Assembly (NCBI GenBank): GCA_031272085.1
Contig: JAISUN010000073.1
Span: forward strand, 1-62,372
Source: Dysgonamonadaceae bacterium
GTDB lineage: Bacteria > Bacteroidota > Bacteroidia > Bacteroidales > Azobacteroidaceae
DNA: 62,372 bases
Direction: 5' to 3'
Position 1 is the stretch's first letter; every line of letters begins with the position of its first letter. This document shows, in pieces, positions 41,101 through 51,039 of the stretch. Both the position numbers and the translations under genes were made by a program. The notes under the pieces are model-generated. The model did not search any database, was not told where the DNA came from, and was given only the letters and a program-made list of their open reading frames with translations.

Positions 41101-43217
41101 AAACAAACAAACTGATAATTATTTACAGGCCGCTACTGACGCTGATTGTAGCGCTATTGCCGCTCTGCGTGGCCGGAGCGCGGACAGTTGCCCCGTTCAA
41201 CGAGGGCTGGTTTTTCAAAAAAGCCGAAAATTTGCCTGCAAACCTTGGCGAAAACTGGCTGCCGGTCAATATTCCACACACTTGGAACACCGACGATATG
41301 CAGTTGCAGAAAAACGCATTTTATGCCGGCGAAGCGTGGTACAAAAAGACTTACACGCCCGGCAGCGGCTTGGCCGATAAACGCATTTTCCTGCGTTTTC
41401 AGGGAGTTGCTTCCGTCGCGGAAGTGTTTGTAAATGGCGAACTTGCGGGAAACCACAAAGGCGCTTTTTCGGCTTTTGCAATAGAAATCAGCCATTTGCT
41501 GAAATTCGGCGAAGCGAACGAGATTTTAGTGAAGGCCGATAATTCCCCGCGCCCCGATGTTATCCCCATAAATCAAACATTATTCGGCGTTTATGGAGGT
41601 ATGTACCGTCCTGTGGAACTGATAGTTACCGACAAAATAAATATCGCAGTTACCGATTACGCATCCCCCGGAATCTATATTTCTCAAAAAAATGTATCGC
41701 AAAAATCGGCCGATGTAAGCATAAAAATAAAGGTTGAAAATAAAAACCACAAACAGGCTGATATAAAGATAATTACAAGCATTTATGAATCCGGCGGCAA
41801 ACTGAAAACCCGTTCTGAATCTGAGGTTGCGGTACTGCCGCAAGGCAGGCAAACGTTTATTCAGCCGCTTGTCGTCAAAAAACCGCATCTGTGGCAGGGT
41901 TTAAGCGACCCGTATCTGTACCGCACAGTCGTGCAACTTGTTTCCGAAGGAAAAATCATTGACGAAGTCGTTCAGCCGCTCGGTTTGCGGCATTTTGAAC
42001 TGAAAGCAGGCGGCGGGATGTACCTCAACGGCAAAAAAATCCCGATGTACGGAGTTTGCCGGCATCAAGACCGCCTTGGCTACGGCTCTGCTTTAAGCGA
42101 CGCTCAACACGACGAAGATTTGGCGATAATACGCGAAGTTGGGGCTACAACCATCCGTTTTGCCCACTATCAGCAGGCTGAACGCATTTATGCGAAATGC
42201 GACAGCATAGGTTTTGTTGTTTGGGCTGAAATCCCCTTTGTAAACCGCGTTTCGGGACAGGAAAGCGAAAACGCAAAACAGCAACTTACGGAACTTATCC
42301 GCCAAAACTACAACCATCCCTCAATCTATGTCTGGGGACTGCATAACGAGGTGTATTCGCCTTATAATTACACAGTTGCATTGACAACCGACCTCAACGA
42401 CCTCGCCAAATCGGAAGACCCTGACCGATATACCGCTTCGGTAAACGGATATTCTGCCGTTGACCAGAAAGCCAATCTGAATGCCGATATTCAGGGAATT
42501 AACCGCTATTTCGGCTGGTACGAGGGAAAAACGGGCGATTTGGAACAGTGGATAAGCGGCATGGAGCGCGATTTTCAGGATTATAAAGTAATGCTCGCCG
42601 AATACGGCGCAGAGGCAAATATTGAGCAGCAAACCGAAACGACGGGCGACAGAGGAAACTATTTTTCGCAGTTTTATCCCGAAACTTTCGCTACCAAATT
42701 CCACGAAATCCAGTGGGGAATTATTGCCAAACATCCTTGGCTTACAGCATCTTACGTATGGAATACTTTCGACTTTGCAACACCCGTCAATACGCAGGGC
42801 GGCGTCGAAGCCCGCAACCTGAAAGGCCTTGTTACTTTCGACCGGAAAACGAAAAAAGACGCTTTTTACTGGTATAAAGCGAATTGGAGTAGCGAACCCA
42901 CGCTCTATCTCACTCAACGGCGCAATATTATCCGCGAAAACGAAATAACCGACGTTACGGTTTATTCCAACTGCGGAACGCCGAAATTATTTGTTAATGG
43001 GCTGGAAATAAAGGAGTTTAAACAGGGAACAACTTCAGTTCACTTCATTTTCCCAAATGTAAAATTAAAAATTGGCGAAAACAGAATTGAAGCGAAAGTC
43101 GAAAATAAGAATAAAATACTGTCTGACAGCATTTTATGGCTTTACAACCCCGATAATAAAAAAGAAAAAGAAAATCCCGTTCAAACGTCTGAAAATAAGG
43201 AACATTCGGGATTATAA
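41097..43217 (+). CDS. Glycoside hydrolase family 2 enzyme (beta-galactosidase-like)
   Basis: The 706-residue protein has a signal peptide (LIVALLPLCVAGA), an N-terminal sugar-binding domain (FNEGWFFKKAENLPANLGEN), an immunoglobulin-like domain and a TIM barrel. The acid/base is E418 in WGLHNEVYSP and the nucleophile is E502 in MLAEYGAE. The family covers beta-galactosidases, glucuronidases and mannosidases; the sequence does not settle which, although beta-galactosidase fits a fucosylated galactoside. It overlaps the HTCS stop by 4 bp (ATGA), so it is coexpressed with its regulator. GH29 follows by 17 bp. Confidence 0.9.
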   Translation: MKTNKLIIIYRPLLTLIVALLPLCVAGARTVAPFNEGWFFKKAENLPANLGENWLPVNIPHTWNTDDMQLQKNAFYAGEAWYKKTYTPGSGLADKRIFLRFQGVASVAEVFVNGELAGNHKGAFSAFAIEISHLLKFGEANEILVKADNSPRPDVIPINQTLFGVYGGMYRPVELIVTDKINIAVTDYASPGIYISQKNVSQKSADVSIKIKVENKNHKQADIKIITSIYESGGKLKTRSESEVAVLPQGRQTFIQPLVVKKPHLWQGLSDPYLYRTVVQLVSEGKIIDEVVQPLGLRHFELKAGGGMYLNGKKIPMYGVCRHQDRLGYGSALSDAQHDEDLAIIREVGATTIRFAHYQQAERIYAKCDSIGFVVWAEIPFVNRVSGQESENAKQQLTELIRQNYNHPSIYVWGLHNEVYSPYNYTVALTTDLNDLAKSEDPDRYTASVNGYSAVDQKANLNADIQGINRYFGWYEGKTGDLEQWISGMERDFQDYKVMLAEYGAEANIEQQTETTGDRGNYFSQFYPETFATKFHEIQWGIIAKHPWLTASYVWNTFDFATPVNTQGGVEARNLKGLVTFDRKTKKDAFYWYKANWSSEPTLYLTQRRNIIRENEITDVTVYSNCGTPKLFVNGLEIKEFKQGTTSVHFIFPNVKLKIGENRIEAKVENKNKILSDSILWLYNPDNKKEKENPVQTSENKEHSGL

Positions 43218-43234
43218 CAATAGATGATTAATAA

Positions 43235-44656
43235 ATGAAAAAGATTGGTTTATTTTTGATTTTGATATTTTCCGTTTCGGTTTTATCTGCTCAAAAGCGC
43301 ACCGATGCAGATATGCAGCGCTGGCGGGATTACGGACTTGGGCAGTTTATCCACTGGGGAGTTTACGCTATCCCCGGCGGGCAGTGGAACGGCAAATCGT
43401 ATCACGGAGCGGCCGAATGGATTCGCTCGTGGAACGAGATGCCCGTAAATGAGTACGACAGCCTCTACCGGCAATTCAACCCTGCAAAATTCGATGCTGA
43501 AAAATGGGCTGAAATGGCAAAAAATATGGGCGCAAAATATATGATTTTTACCACAAAACATCACGACGGTTTTTGTATGTGGCCAAGCAAATATACCGCT
43601 TATACCATCGCAAACACGCCCTACAAGCGGGACATAGTCGGGCCGTTGGTCGAGGCTTACTCTGCGGCCGGCATCGATGTTTACCTCTATTTTTCGATTA
43701 TCGACTGGAATCACAAAGGCTACCGCTCGACGCTGAAAACCGACGCCGACCGGCAAGAGTACGAAACGTTCAAGCAATTTACGCGCAACCAGTTGCTCGA
43801 ATTGTTGGATAATTACCCGAAAATAAAAGGATTATGGTTCGACGGAACTTGGGACAGGGCTTGGATTGAACAGGCGGCATGGGCTGATTCGCTCGGCCGC
43901 GAATTGCGTGCAAAAATTCCCGGATTAATCATCGGAAGCCGTTTTCGCGCCGATTTAAAAGGATTTCGCCACCAAGATGCTAACGGACAAATTATCGACG
44001 ATTACGACCAGCGTTTTGAGCGCAATTTGCCTTCCACCCTCGAAGAAACCAAAGGATTTGACTGGGATTGCGTGATGACAATTCCTGAAAATCAATGGGG
44101 ATACCACCGCGACTGGTTGTGGACTTACGTAAAAACTCCTTACGAATTAATCGAGATGGCCGTTAAAGCCAATTCGTTGGACGGAAATTTGGTAATAAAC
44201 TTCGGCCCCGACGGGAACGGCGGTTTTCGTAAAGAGGAAACAGACATAGCCAAAGAAATAGGGAAATGGATGTCGGCAAACGGCGAAGCAGTCTATGCAG
44301 CGCATCATTCCGTCCTTGAAAAGCAGGATTGGGGTTATTCCACCCAAAAAGGCGACAGCATTTATCTTGTCATTTTCAATAAACCGCTGAATAATAAAGT
44401 GCGGGTTAAAGTTCCAAAACCGGCGACAAAAGGGATGGTTAATGTCATCGTTAAAGCCGAGTTTCCGGTAATCAGAAAACCTGCATCAATCGAAGGCACC
44501 GGCGCCGACGGAACGTTTTACCGCGACAAAAACGGCTTTTCATATTATAATATCCTGATTCCAAAAGAATTACAAAAAACAGAAATGCCTTTTGTAATTC
44601 GTATCCGCTTAAAAGAAGTGGATGAAAAAGAGGCCTATCAGCAGGCAAAAATGTAA
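43235..44656 (+). CDS. Alpha-L-fucosidase, GH29
   Basis: The 473-residue enzyme has a signal peptide (LFLILIFSVSVLSAQ). GH29 motifs are MRWRDYGLGQFIHWGVYA-like RWRDYGLGQFIHWGVYAIPG at the start, FTTKHHDGFCMWPSKYT, and the catalytic nucleophile D203 in KGLWFDGTWDRAW. The general acid cannot be placed with certainty. It removes terminal fucose by a retaining mechanism in the periplasm. Clustered with SusC/D, HTCS and GH2, it suggests a fucosylated galactan or xyloglucan-type side chain, or a host glycan, as substrate. Confidence 0.93.
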   Translation: MKKIGLFLILIFSVSVLSAQKRTDADMQRWRDYGLGQFIHWGVYAIPGGQWNGKSYHGAAEWIRSWNEMPVNEYDSLYRQFNPAKFDAEKWAEMAKNMGAKYMIFTTKHHDGFCMWPSKYTAYTIANTPYKRDIVGPLVEAYSAAGIDVYLYFSIIDWNHKGYRSTLKTDADRQEYETFKQFTRNQLLELLDNYPKIKGLWFDGTWDRAWIEQAAWADSLGRELRAKIPGLIIGSRFRADLKGFRHQDANGQIIDDYDQRFERNLPSTLEETKGFDWDCVMTIPENQWGYHRDWLWTYVKTPYELIEMAVKANSLDGNLVINFGPDGNGGFRKEETDIAKEIGKWMSANGEAVYAAHHSVLEKQDWGYSTQKGDSIYLVIFNKPLNNKVRVKVPKPATKGMVNVIVKAEFPVIRKPASIEGTGADGTFYRDKNGFSYYNILIPKELQKTEMPFVIRIRLKEVDEKEAYQQAKM

Positions 44657-44678
44657 TTATTTCTTCTTCATAAAAACG

Positions 44679-44713
44679 AAAAAGCGCACGGACGAAAGTC
44701 TGTGCGCTTTTTC
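44679..44713. terminator. Bidirectional terminator between GH29 and rplQ
   Basis: Arms AAAAAGCGCACGGAC and GTCTGTGCGCTTTTT pair around loop GAAA with one G-T pair. The T run serves the plus strand and its A run gives a T run on the minus strand, so it ends both convergent transcripts. Confidence 0.8.
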
Positions 44714-44733
44714 GCAAATATTGCAGCAGAATT

Positions 44734-45354
44734 TTATTCTGCTTTTGGAGTTTCCTCTTCCGCTGTTGCGTCTGCTGCTTTTTCTGCTGCGGCTTCAACC
44801 GGTTTAGTGGCTTCTTCCACTGCTGCTGCAACTTCGGCTTTTGCCACTTCTTTGGCGGGTTTTTCCGCTTTCGGAGCGCTTTCTTTTGCCGGAGCCTCGG
44901 CAGTTGCAGTTGCTGCTGCCGCGCCGCCTGATTTTTTGCCTCGCGAACGGCGGGTTTTGCCTTTTGCAGGAGCCTTTTTCTCTTTGAGCATCAATTCGTT
45001 GTAATCAACGAGTTCGATAAAGCAGGTTTCTGCGTTGTCGCCAAGACGGTTTCCCGTTTTGATGATGCGGGTGTATCCGCCCGGACGGTCGCCAATTTTC
45101 TGTGAAACTTCCTGAAAAAGTTCGGTAACAGCGTATTTGTCGCGCAGATTGCTGAAAACGACGCGGCGCGAGTGCGTGCTGTCGTCCTTGCATTTTGTAA
45201 TGAGCGGCTCCACGTACCGGCGCAGTTCTTTTGCCTTGGCCAGCGTAGTGAAAATACGTTTGTGCTTAATCAGCGAAACCGCCATGTTCGACAGCATTGC
45301 TTCGCGATGCGAGTGAGTACGGCCTAAATGATTGATTTTATTGTTATGTCTCAT
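44734..45354 (-). CDS. rplQ: 50S ribosomal protein L17, with long C-terminal tail
   Basis: Residues 1-125 match L17 ([20 protein letters not shown], then [20 protein letters not shown] and [16 protein letters not shown]). Residues about 126-206 form a low-complexity tail rich in Lys, Ala and Glu ([34 protein letters not shown]). Such tails occur in Bacteroidota L17; at 206 residues this one is long. It binds 23S rRNA at the exit-tunnel side. It is the last gene of the alpha operon, 2 bp after rpoA. Confidence 0.95.
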   Translation of the reverse strand: MRHNNKINHLGRTHSHREAMLSNMAVSLIKHKRIFTTLAKAKELRRYVEPLITKCKDDSTHSRRVVFSNLRDKYAVTELFQEVSQKIGDRPGGYTRIIKTGNRLGDNAETCFIELVDYNELMLKEKKAPAKGKTRRSRGKKSGGAAAATATAEAPAKESAPKAEKPAKEVAKAEVAAAVEEATKPVEAAAEKAADATAEEETPKAE

Positions 45355-45356
45355 CG

Positions 45357-46352
45357 TTAATTATCTTTATCTAATTTATACTTTGCAATATCCATTCCAA
45401 ACGTAAGTTTCAGATTATCGAGCAGTTCGTCGAGTTCCGTGAGCGATTTCTTGCCGAAATTGCGGAATTTGAGAAGGTCGTTTTTCTGATATTTAACAAG
45501 TTCGCCAAGAGTTTCGACGTCGGCGGCTTTCAGGCAGTTCAGTGCGCGAACCGAAAGGTTCATATCGGCTAATTTCGATTTGAGCAGTTGCCGCATGTGC
45601 AAAGCGTCTTCGTCAAATTCTTCGTTGATTTCCGCTGTCGAAGTTTCGAGATGAATCTTTTCGTCGGAAAACAGCATAAAATGATAAATCAGAATCCTTG
45701 CGGCTTCTTTCAGCGCTTCTTTCGGATGAATAGAACCGTCGGTAGTGATTTCGAGAATGAGTTTCTCGTAGTCGGTTTTCTGTTCTACCCTGAAATTGTC
45801 GGTTGTGTATTTTACGTTCCTGATAGGAGTGTAAATCGAATCGATAGCAATCTGGTTTACGAGGTCGTTTTCCGTGCGGTTTTCGTCTGCCGGAACATAT
45901 CCGCGTCCCTTATTGATAGTCAGTTCGATAGAGAATCCTGCCGATTTATCGAGGTTGCAGATAATCAGGTCGGGATTTAGAACGTCGAAATTGATGAGTT
46001 GTTTGCCAATATCGCCGGCCTTGAATTTTTCGGAGCCGGTAATATGAAGTGTAACTTTCTCGGTGTCAACGCCTTTAACGGTTTGTTTGAACCGGACTTT
46101 TTTCAGGTTCAGGATAATGTTTGTAACGTCTTCTATCACGCCGGGGATGGTCGAGAACTCGTGTTCTACGCCGTCGATGCGGATGGACGTTATTGCAAAA
46201 CCCTCCAAAGACGACAAAAGGATACGGCGAAGAGAATTACCGATAGTAATTCCGTAACCGGGTTCCAACGGACGGAATTCAAATTTTCCGTAAGTGTCGC
46301 TTGCTTCCAGCATTAATACTTTATCGGGCTTTTGAAACGCTAATATCGCCAT
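45357..46352 (-). CDS. rpoA: RNA polymerase alpha subunit
   Basis: The 331-residue subunit has the N-terminal dimerisation domain ([20 protein letters not shown], with [19 protein letters not shown]) and the C-terminal DNA/UP-element domain ([36 protein letters not shown]). It assembles core RNA polymerase. It lies between rpsD (9 bp upstream) and rplQ (2 bp downstream), the usual alpha-operon order. Confidence 0.98.
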   Translation of the reverse strand: MAILAFQKPDKVLMLEASDTYGKFEFRPLEPGYGITIGNSLRRILLSSLEGFAITSIRIDGVEHEFSTIPGVIEDVTNIILNLKKVRFKQTVKGVDTEKVTLHITGSEKFKAGDIGKQLINFDVLNPDLIICNLDKSAGFSIELTINKGRGYVPADENRTENDLVNQIAIDSIYTPIRNVKYTTDNFRVEQKTDYEKLILEITTDGSIHPKEALKEAARILIYHFMLFSDEKIHLETSTAEINEEFDEDALHMRQLLKSKLADMNLSVRALNCLKAADVETLGELVKYQKNDLLKFRNFGKKSLTELDELLDNLKLTFGMDIAKYKLDKDN

Positions 46353-46361
46353 TATACTTTA

Positions 46362-46967
46362 TTATTTGGAATACAATTCTACAATCAGTTGTTCTTTTAT
46401 ATTTTCGGGAATGTCAGCACGTTCGGGGATATGGAGGTACTTTGCGCTCATCGAGGGCTGGTCGTACTCTATCCACGGGTATTTGCTGTGATTGATTCCT
46501 GAAACGCTGTCAAGTATCACTTCCAGTGATTTGTCCTTTTCTCTTACGCCGATTACCTGTCCGGGTTTAACGCTGTAAGACGGTATGTTTACCACTTTGC
46601 CATCAACGATGATATGACGGTGCGAGACCAACTGGCGGGCACCGGCCCGCGTTTTGGCCAATCCCATGCGATAAACGATGTTATCGAGGCGGGATTCCAG
46701 CAACTGGAGCAGCACTTCGCCGGTAATGCCTTTGGAGCGCGACGCCTTGTCGAACAGGTTACGGAATTGCTTTTCCAGCACGCCGTAAGTGTATTTTGCC
46801 TTTTGTTTCTCGCGCAATTGGATTCCGTATTCGGAAGTCTTTTTCTTCCGGCCGTTGCCGTGCTGTCCGGGAGGATAGTTCTTTTTGCTCAAAACCTTAT
46901 CCGGCCCGAAAATTGGTTCGCCGAATTTGCGCGCAATTTTTGTTTTTGGTCCAGTATATCTTGCCAT
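46362..46967 (-). CDS. rpsD: 30S ribosomal protein S4
   Basis: The 201-residue protein matches S4: [20 protein letters not shown], the S4 RNA-binding domain ([40 protein letters not shown]) and the ending [11 protein letters not shown]4 nucleates small-subunit assembly on 16S rRNA and in other bacteria represses its own operon. The 86-bp gap to rpsK is the largest in the ribosomal run and could hold a regulatory element; none is obvious. Confidence 0.98.
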   Translation of the reverse strand: MARYTGPKTKIARKFGEPIFGPDKVLSKKNYPPGQHGNGRKKKTSEYGIQLREKQKAKYTYGVLEKQFRNLFDKASRSKGITGEVLLQLLESRLDNIVYRMGLAKTRAGARQLVSHRHIIVDGKVVNIPSYSVKPGQVIGVREKDKSLEVILDSVSGINHSKYPWIEYDQPSMSAKYLHIPERADIPENIKEQLIVELYSK

Positions 46968-47053
46968 TTTTTAAAATTGTTAATAGTTCCGTGGGACAGG
47001 AATGTCGTGCAGCCGCTCACTTGATTCTTATCCTTTACAGGAAATTTGGATTG

Positions 47054-47443
47054 TTAAACTCTTCTTCTTTTTGGAGGACGGCATCCGTTGTGCGGCAGCG
47101 GCGTAACGTCGATTATCTCGGTTACTTCGATGCCCGCTCCGTGTACTGTCCTGATTGCTGATTCACGACCGTTGCCCGGTCCTTTTACATAAGCCTTTAC
47201 TCTTCTCAACCCAAGGTCGTATGCTATTTTAGCGCAGTCTTGCGCGGCCATTTGCGCGGCGTAGGGCGTGTTCTTCTTCGAGGAACGGAAGCCCATTTTG
47301 CCGGCCGACGACCAGGAAATTACCTGACCTTCGCTGTTAGCAATGGTAACGATGATGTTGTTGAAAGAAGAGTGTACGTGCAGTTGGCCGTTTGCGTCAA
47401 CTTTCACTACTCTTTTTTTTGCTGCAACTGTTTTCTTTGCCAT
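47054..47443 (-). CDS. rpsK: 30S ribosomal protein S11
   Basis: The 129-residue basic protein matches S11 throughout: [60 protein letters not shown] and the invariant ending [18 protein letters not shown]. It lies on the 30S platform beside the mRNA exit. It follows rpsM by 15 bp. Confidence 0.98.
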   Translation of the reverse strand: MAKKTVAAKKRVVKVDANGQLHVHSSFNNIIVTIANSEGQVISWSSAGKMGFRSSKKNTPYAAQMAAQDCAKIAYDLGLRRVKAYVKGPGNGRESAIRTVHGAGIEVTEIIDVTPLPHNGCRPPKRRRV

Positions 47444-47458
47444 ATTGTTGTTTATTTT

Positions 47459-47842
47459 TTATCCTTTTGTAGCCTTTTTCTTGTTGGCAACTGTTTTTTT
47501 CTTCCCTTTGCGCGTGCGGGCGTTGTTTTTCGTGCTTTGTCCTCTTACGGGCAAGCCGATACGGTGCCGCACTCCGCGATAGGAGCCTATGTCCATCAGT
47601 CGTTTGATGTTCAACTGTACTTCCGACCGGAGGTCGCCTTCGACCTTGAAACTGCTTCCGATGATTTCGCGGATTGATGCAGCCTGTTCGTCTGTCCAGT
47701 CTTTTACTTTGATGTCTCTGTCCACTCCTGCTTTCGACAGGATTTTGTTGGCCGAACTGCGACCTATTCCGAAGATATAGGTCAGCGCAATTTCGCCTCT
47801 TTTGTTCTGGGGCAAGTCAACCCCTACTATTCTTATCGCCAT
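47459..47842 (-). CDS. rpsM: 30S ribosomal protein S13
   Basis: The 127-residue protein matches S13: [60 protein letters not shown] and the basic tail [20 protein letters not shown]. It contacts the P-site tRNA and the 50S bridge. It lies 28 bp after rpmJ. Confidence 0.98.
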   Translation of the reverse strand: MAIRIVGVDLPQNKRGEIALTYIFGIGRSSANKILSKAGVDRDIKVKDWTDEQAASIREIIGSSFKVEGDLRSEVQLNIKRLMDIGSYRGVRHRIGLPVRGQSTKNNARTRKGKKKTVANKKKATKG

Positions 47843-47870
47843 TGTTTAATAAAATTTAGCAAAATTAAAC

Positions 47871-47987
47871 TTATCCCTGACGTTGTTTAAACTTGGGGTT
47901 CTTCTTGTTGATGACGTACAAACGTCCTTTCCGGCGCACGATTTTTGAGTCTGCTCCGCGTTTCTTGATTGATGCTCTTACTTTCAT
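47871..47987 (-). CDS. rpmJ: 50S ribosomal protein L36
   Basis: The 38-residue protein [20 protein letters not shown], then [18 protein letters not shown], matches L36. The zinc-binding cysteines of the classical C+ form are absent (here K/S replace them), so this is a C-minus version. It lies between infA and rpsM as usual in Bacteroidota. It is too short for most ORF thresholds but unmistakable. Confidence 0.95.
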   Translation of the reverse strand: MKVRASIKKRGADSKIVRRKGRLYVINKKNPKFKQRQG

Positions 47988-48009
47988 CTTTTATCTTTTT
48001 TATTTATTT

Positions 48010-48228
48010 TCATTTGTATCGAAATGAAATCCTACCTTTCGACAAGTCGTAGGGCGACATTTCCACTTTTACCTTATCCCCGGGGAGGATTTTGATATAG
48101 TGCATCCGCATTTTGCCGGAAATGTGGGCGGTTATTTCATGCCCGTTTTCCAGTTCTACGCGGAACATCGCATTCGACAGCGCCTCGATGATAGTTCCAT
48201 CCTGTTCAATTGCTGACTGTTTAGCCAT
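48010..48228 (-). CDS. infA: Translation initiation factor IF-1
   Basis: The 72-residue S1-fold protein starts [20 protein letters not shown] and has [20 protein letters not shown] and [20 protein letters not shown]. It blocks the A site during initiation. It follows map by 6 bp. Confidence 0.97.
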   Translation of the reverse strand: MAKQSAIEQDGTIIEALSNAMFRVELENGHEITAHISGKMRMHYIKILPGDKVKVEMSPYDLSKGRISFRYK

Positions 48229-48234
48229 TCTGTT

Positions 48235-49017
48235 TCAATTTAATCCGTTTTCTATAAACTCGAACGTTGATAAAATATCGGCTTTTCCGGGGCGGATTGC
48301 TACTGTATGCTCGAAGTGAGCCGAGGGTTTGCGGTCGCGGGTGTGAACCGTCCAGCCGTCTTTCTCGAATTTCACGTTCTTCGTTCCCATGTTAATCATG
48401 GGTTCGATAGCAATGCACATCCCATTTTTCAGCAGGGCGCCGTAACCGCGTTTGCCGTAATTCGGCACTTCGGGCGATTCGTGCATTTCCCGGCCGATGC
48501 CGTGTCCAACCAGTTCTCTTACCACGCTGTAACCTCTGCTTTCGCAATAGGCCTGAATGGTATGAGAGATATCGCCAATCCGTTTGCCCTCGACCGCCTG
48601 TGCAATCCCTTCGTACAGGGATTCTTTGGTGGTTTTGAGCAGTCGTTTTATTTCGGGGGCGACTTCGCCTACTTCAAACGTGTAGGCTGAATCGCCGCAA
48701 TACCCTTTCAGTTTTGCTCCGCAATCGACGGAAACTATATCGCCGTCGCGAAGTTGATAGTTTCCCGGAATGCCGTGGACTACGTTTTCGTTTACCGAAA
48801 TACAAACGGAGGCCGGAAATCCGTCATACCCCTTGAAAAGCGGTATTGCCCCGTTGTCGCGGATAAACTCTTCTGCTATTTTATCCAACCGAATTGTTGT
48901 TACTCCGGGGGCGATTTCCTTGCCTACTTCGGCAAGTGTCCGGCCTACCAGCCGGTTCGCCGCCCGCATCAACTCGATTTCTTCGTCAGTTTTCAGATAA
49001 ATAGGACTGTTTCCCAT
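48235..49017 (-). CDS. map: Methionine aminopeptidase type I
   Basis: The 260-residue enzyme removes the initiator methionine. Metal ligands are seen in the motifs DGDIVSVDCGAKLKGYCGDS (two Asp), GHGIGREMHESPEVPNYG (His), CIAIEPMINMG (Glu) and the last Glu in SAHFEHTVAI. It lies 4 bp after secY, as in many spc operons. Confidence 0.97.
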   Translation of the reverse strand: MGNSPIYLKTDEEIELMRAANRLVGRTLAEVGKEIAPGVTTIRLDKIAEEFIRDNGAIPLFKGYDGFPASVCISVNENVVHGIPGNYQLRDGDIVSVDCGAKLKGYCGDSAYTFEVGEVAPEIKRLLKTTKESLYEGIAQAVEGKRIGDISHTIQAYCESRGYSVVRELVGHGIGREMHESPEVPNYGKRGYGALLKNGMCIAIEPMINMGTKNVKFEKDGWTVHTRDRKPSAHFEHTVAIRPGKADILSTFEFIENGLN

Positions 49018-49021
49018 TTCG

Positions 49022-50371
49022 TTAATACATTTGACCGCTTCTTCCCTTAATCCTGCCCGATTTGAGCAGTCCGTCGTAATGGCGCATCAGCAAGTGGCTC
49101 TCCACCTGTTGCAGCGTGTCAAGCACTACGCCTACCAAAATCAGCAGCGAGGTGCCTCCAAAGAATTGAGCAAATTCCATTTTTATGCCGAATTTCTCGG
49201 CAAAAGCTGGCAAAATTGCTACAACCACGAGGAAGATTGAACCCGGAAATGTTATTCTCGACATTATTTCGTCGAGGTACTCCGCCGTCTTCTTTCCGGG
49301 TTTGATTCCGGGAATGAAGCCGTTATTGCGTTTCAGGTCTTCGGCCATCTGCTTCGGATTGATGGTTATAGCGGTGTAAAACCACGTAAAGGCTATAATC
49401 AGCAGCGAAAGTATCAGCAAATACCAGAAACTGCGGTGGTCGGTCAGCGGCGCCAGAAGTTTTACATACCATTTATCGGCGGCCTGCGAGCCGAATCCGA
49501 TTAATCCTATGGGGATGAACATTATAGCCTGTGCAAAAATGATAGGCATAACGTTTGCCGCATTTACTTTCAGTGGTATGTATTGACGCGCTCCGCCGTA
49601 CTGTTTGTTGCCAATCATCTGTTTGGCGTACTGAACCGGCACGCGGCGGGTTCCCTGTACGAGCAGGATTGCGCCTGCTATAACCAACAGAAGGAAAATA
49701 ATTTCAATCAGGAAGGCAATCAAACCTCCGGTCGATTCTGCTACTCTCGATATAAATTCCTGTGCCAGAGCATTTGGGAGACGGGCGATGATGCCAATCA
49801 TAATGATGAATGATATGCCGTTGCCTATGCCTTTATCCGTAATTCTCTCGCCGAGCCACAGGACAAACATTGAACCTGCGGTCAGGATGATGGTCGAACT
49901 TAATGCAAACCAGAATCCGTCGGGAATTACAACGCTGACGGCCGACTGACGCATCTGAACGTTGAGGTTCAGAAGGTATGCCGGCGACTGAACCAAAAGA
50001 ATCAGCACCGTCAGATAACGGGTGTACTGGTTCATTTTGCGCCGTCCGCTTTCGCCTTCTTTTTGAAGTTTCTGGAAGTAGGGGAAAGCGATTCCGAGCA
50101 ACTGGATTACGATTGAGGCCGAGATGTAGGGCATAATTCCGAGCGCAACTATTGATGCGTGCGAAAATGCGCCGCCCGAAAACATATCGAGCAGGGACAT
50201 CAAGCCTCCTGCGGTTTGAGTCTGCAATGCGGTTAGTGACGAAGGGTCAATTCCGGGAAGCGTGATGACCGACAGGAAACGGTAAACGAGTATCAGCAAA
50301 AGCGTAACTCCGATACGGTTCCGAAGGTCTTCTATCTTCCAAATATTCTTTAAGGTCTGAATCAGTCTCAT
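49022..50371 (-). CDS. secY: Protein translocase subunit SecY
   Basis: The 449-residue channel protein has ten membrane helices and the family motifs TLPGIDPSSLTALQ, GIMPYISASIVIQLLGIAFP, GIGNGISFIIMIGIIARLP and the cytosolic loop GIKPGKKTAEYLDEIMSRIT. It forms the Sec channel for export, including of the many secreted proteins in this window. It lies 6 bp after rplO. Confidence 0.98.
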   Translation of the reverse strand: MRLIQTLKNIWKIEDLRNRIGVTLLLILVYRFLSVITLPGIDPSSLTALQTQTAGGLMSLLDMFSGGAFSHASIVALGIMPYISASIVIQLLGIAFPYFQKLQKEGESGRRKMNQYTRYLTVLILLVQSPAYLLNLNVQMRQSAVSVVIPDGFWFALSSTIILTAGSMFVLWLGERITDKGIGNGISFIIMIGIIARLPNALAQEFISRVAESTGGLIAFLIEIIFLLLVIAGAILLVQGTRRVPVQYAKQMIGNKQYGGARQYIPLKVNAANVMPIIFAQAIMFIPIGLIGFGSQAADKWYVKLLAPLTDHRSFWYLLILSLLIIAFTWFYTAITINPKQMAEDLKRNNGFIPGIKPGKKTAEYLDEIMSRITFPGSIFLVVVAILPAFAEKFGIKMEFAQFFGGTSLLILVGVVLDTLQQVESHLLMRHYDGLLKSGRIKGRSGQMY

Positions 50372-50377
50372 CTTGCA

Positions 50378-50824
50378 TCAGAGTTTTACTGTTGTTCCTC
50401 CCGCTTTGGCGATTGCTTCTTCGGCGGCTTTGGAAAAGGCGTGAGCCGTAACTTCCAATGCTGTCTTGATTTCGCCCTTGGCAAGGATTTTCACTAAATG
50501 CTTTGCTGAAATGAAGCCGGCTGCGATGAGTTCCTCTACGCCTATTTTAGTCAACTGGCGTGCGTCGGCGAGCGACTGCAACGTAGAGAGGTTGATTGCT
50601 TTGTACTCGACTCTGTTGATGTTCTTGAATCCGTACTTCGGCAAACGACGCTGAATAGGCATCTGACCGCCTTCAAAACCTATCTTGCGGGAATATCCCG
50701 AACGGGATTTTGCTCCCTTATGGCCGCGTGTTGAGGTGCCGCCCAGTCCCGAACCCGGTCCGCGACCGATTCTTTTGCGGGTTTTAATGGCTCCCTTTGC
50801 GGGTTTTAATGTTGATAAATTCAT
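50378..50824 (-). CDS. rplO: 50S ribosomal protein L15
   Basis: The 148-residue protein matches L15: KPAKGAIKTRKRIGRGPGSG, then GGTSTRGHKGAKSRSGYSRK, FEGGQMPIQRRLPKYGF and the conserved VTAHAFSKAAEEAIAKAGG. Its ATG overlaps the rpmD stop by 4 bp (ATGA). Confidence 0.98.
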   Translation of the reverse strand: MNLSTLKPAKGAIKTRKRIGRGPGSGLGGTSTRGHKGAKSRSGYSRKIGFEGGQMPIQRRLPKYGFKNINRVEYKAINLSTLQSLADARQLTKIGVEELIAAGFISAKHLVKILAKGEIKTALEVTAHAFSKAAEEAIAKAGGTTVKL

Positions 50825-51015
50825 TCTTCGATTTTTACTAAATGTTTAACCTTTGCTACCATTCCCAGAATTGCGGGATTGGCTTTGTGTTCTACCGTGC
50901 GACCGGTTTTCCTCAATCCCAGAGCGTCCAAAGTTTGTTTTTGAACTTTCGGGCAACCGATGCGGCTTCTAACTTGTTTGATACGAATTGTTTCCGTTTT
51001 TTCTTTCTTTGCCAT
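50821..51015 (-). CDS. rpmD: 50S ribosomal protein L30
   Basis: The 64-residue protein matches bacterial L30: IRIKQVRSRIGCPKVQKQTL, DALGLRKTGRTVEHKANPAI and GMVAKVKHLVKIE. It overlaps rplO by 4 bp and follows rpsE by 24 bp. Confidence 0.97.
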   Translation of the reverse strand: MAKKEKTETIRIKQVRSRIGCPKVQKQTLDALGLRKTGRTVEHKANPAILGMVAKVKHLVKIEE

Positions 51016-51039
51016 TTCGTTTTTCCTCCTGTTCTTTAT

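Noticed and set aside
44702-45004. Plus-strand Ala/Ser-rich frame over the rplQ tail
   Set aside because: It is the antisense of the low-complexity L17 extension.
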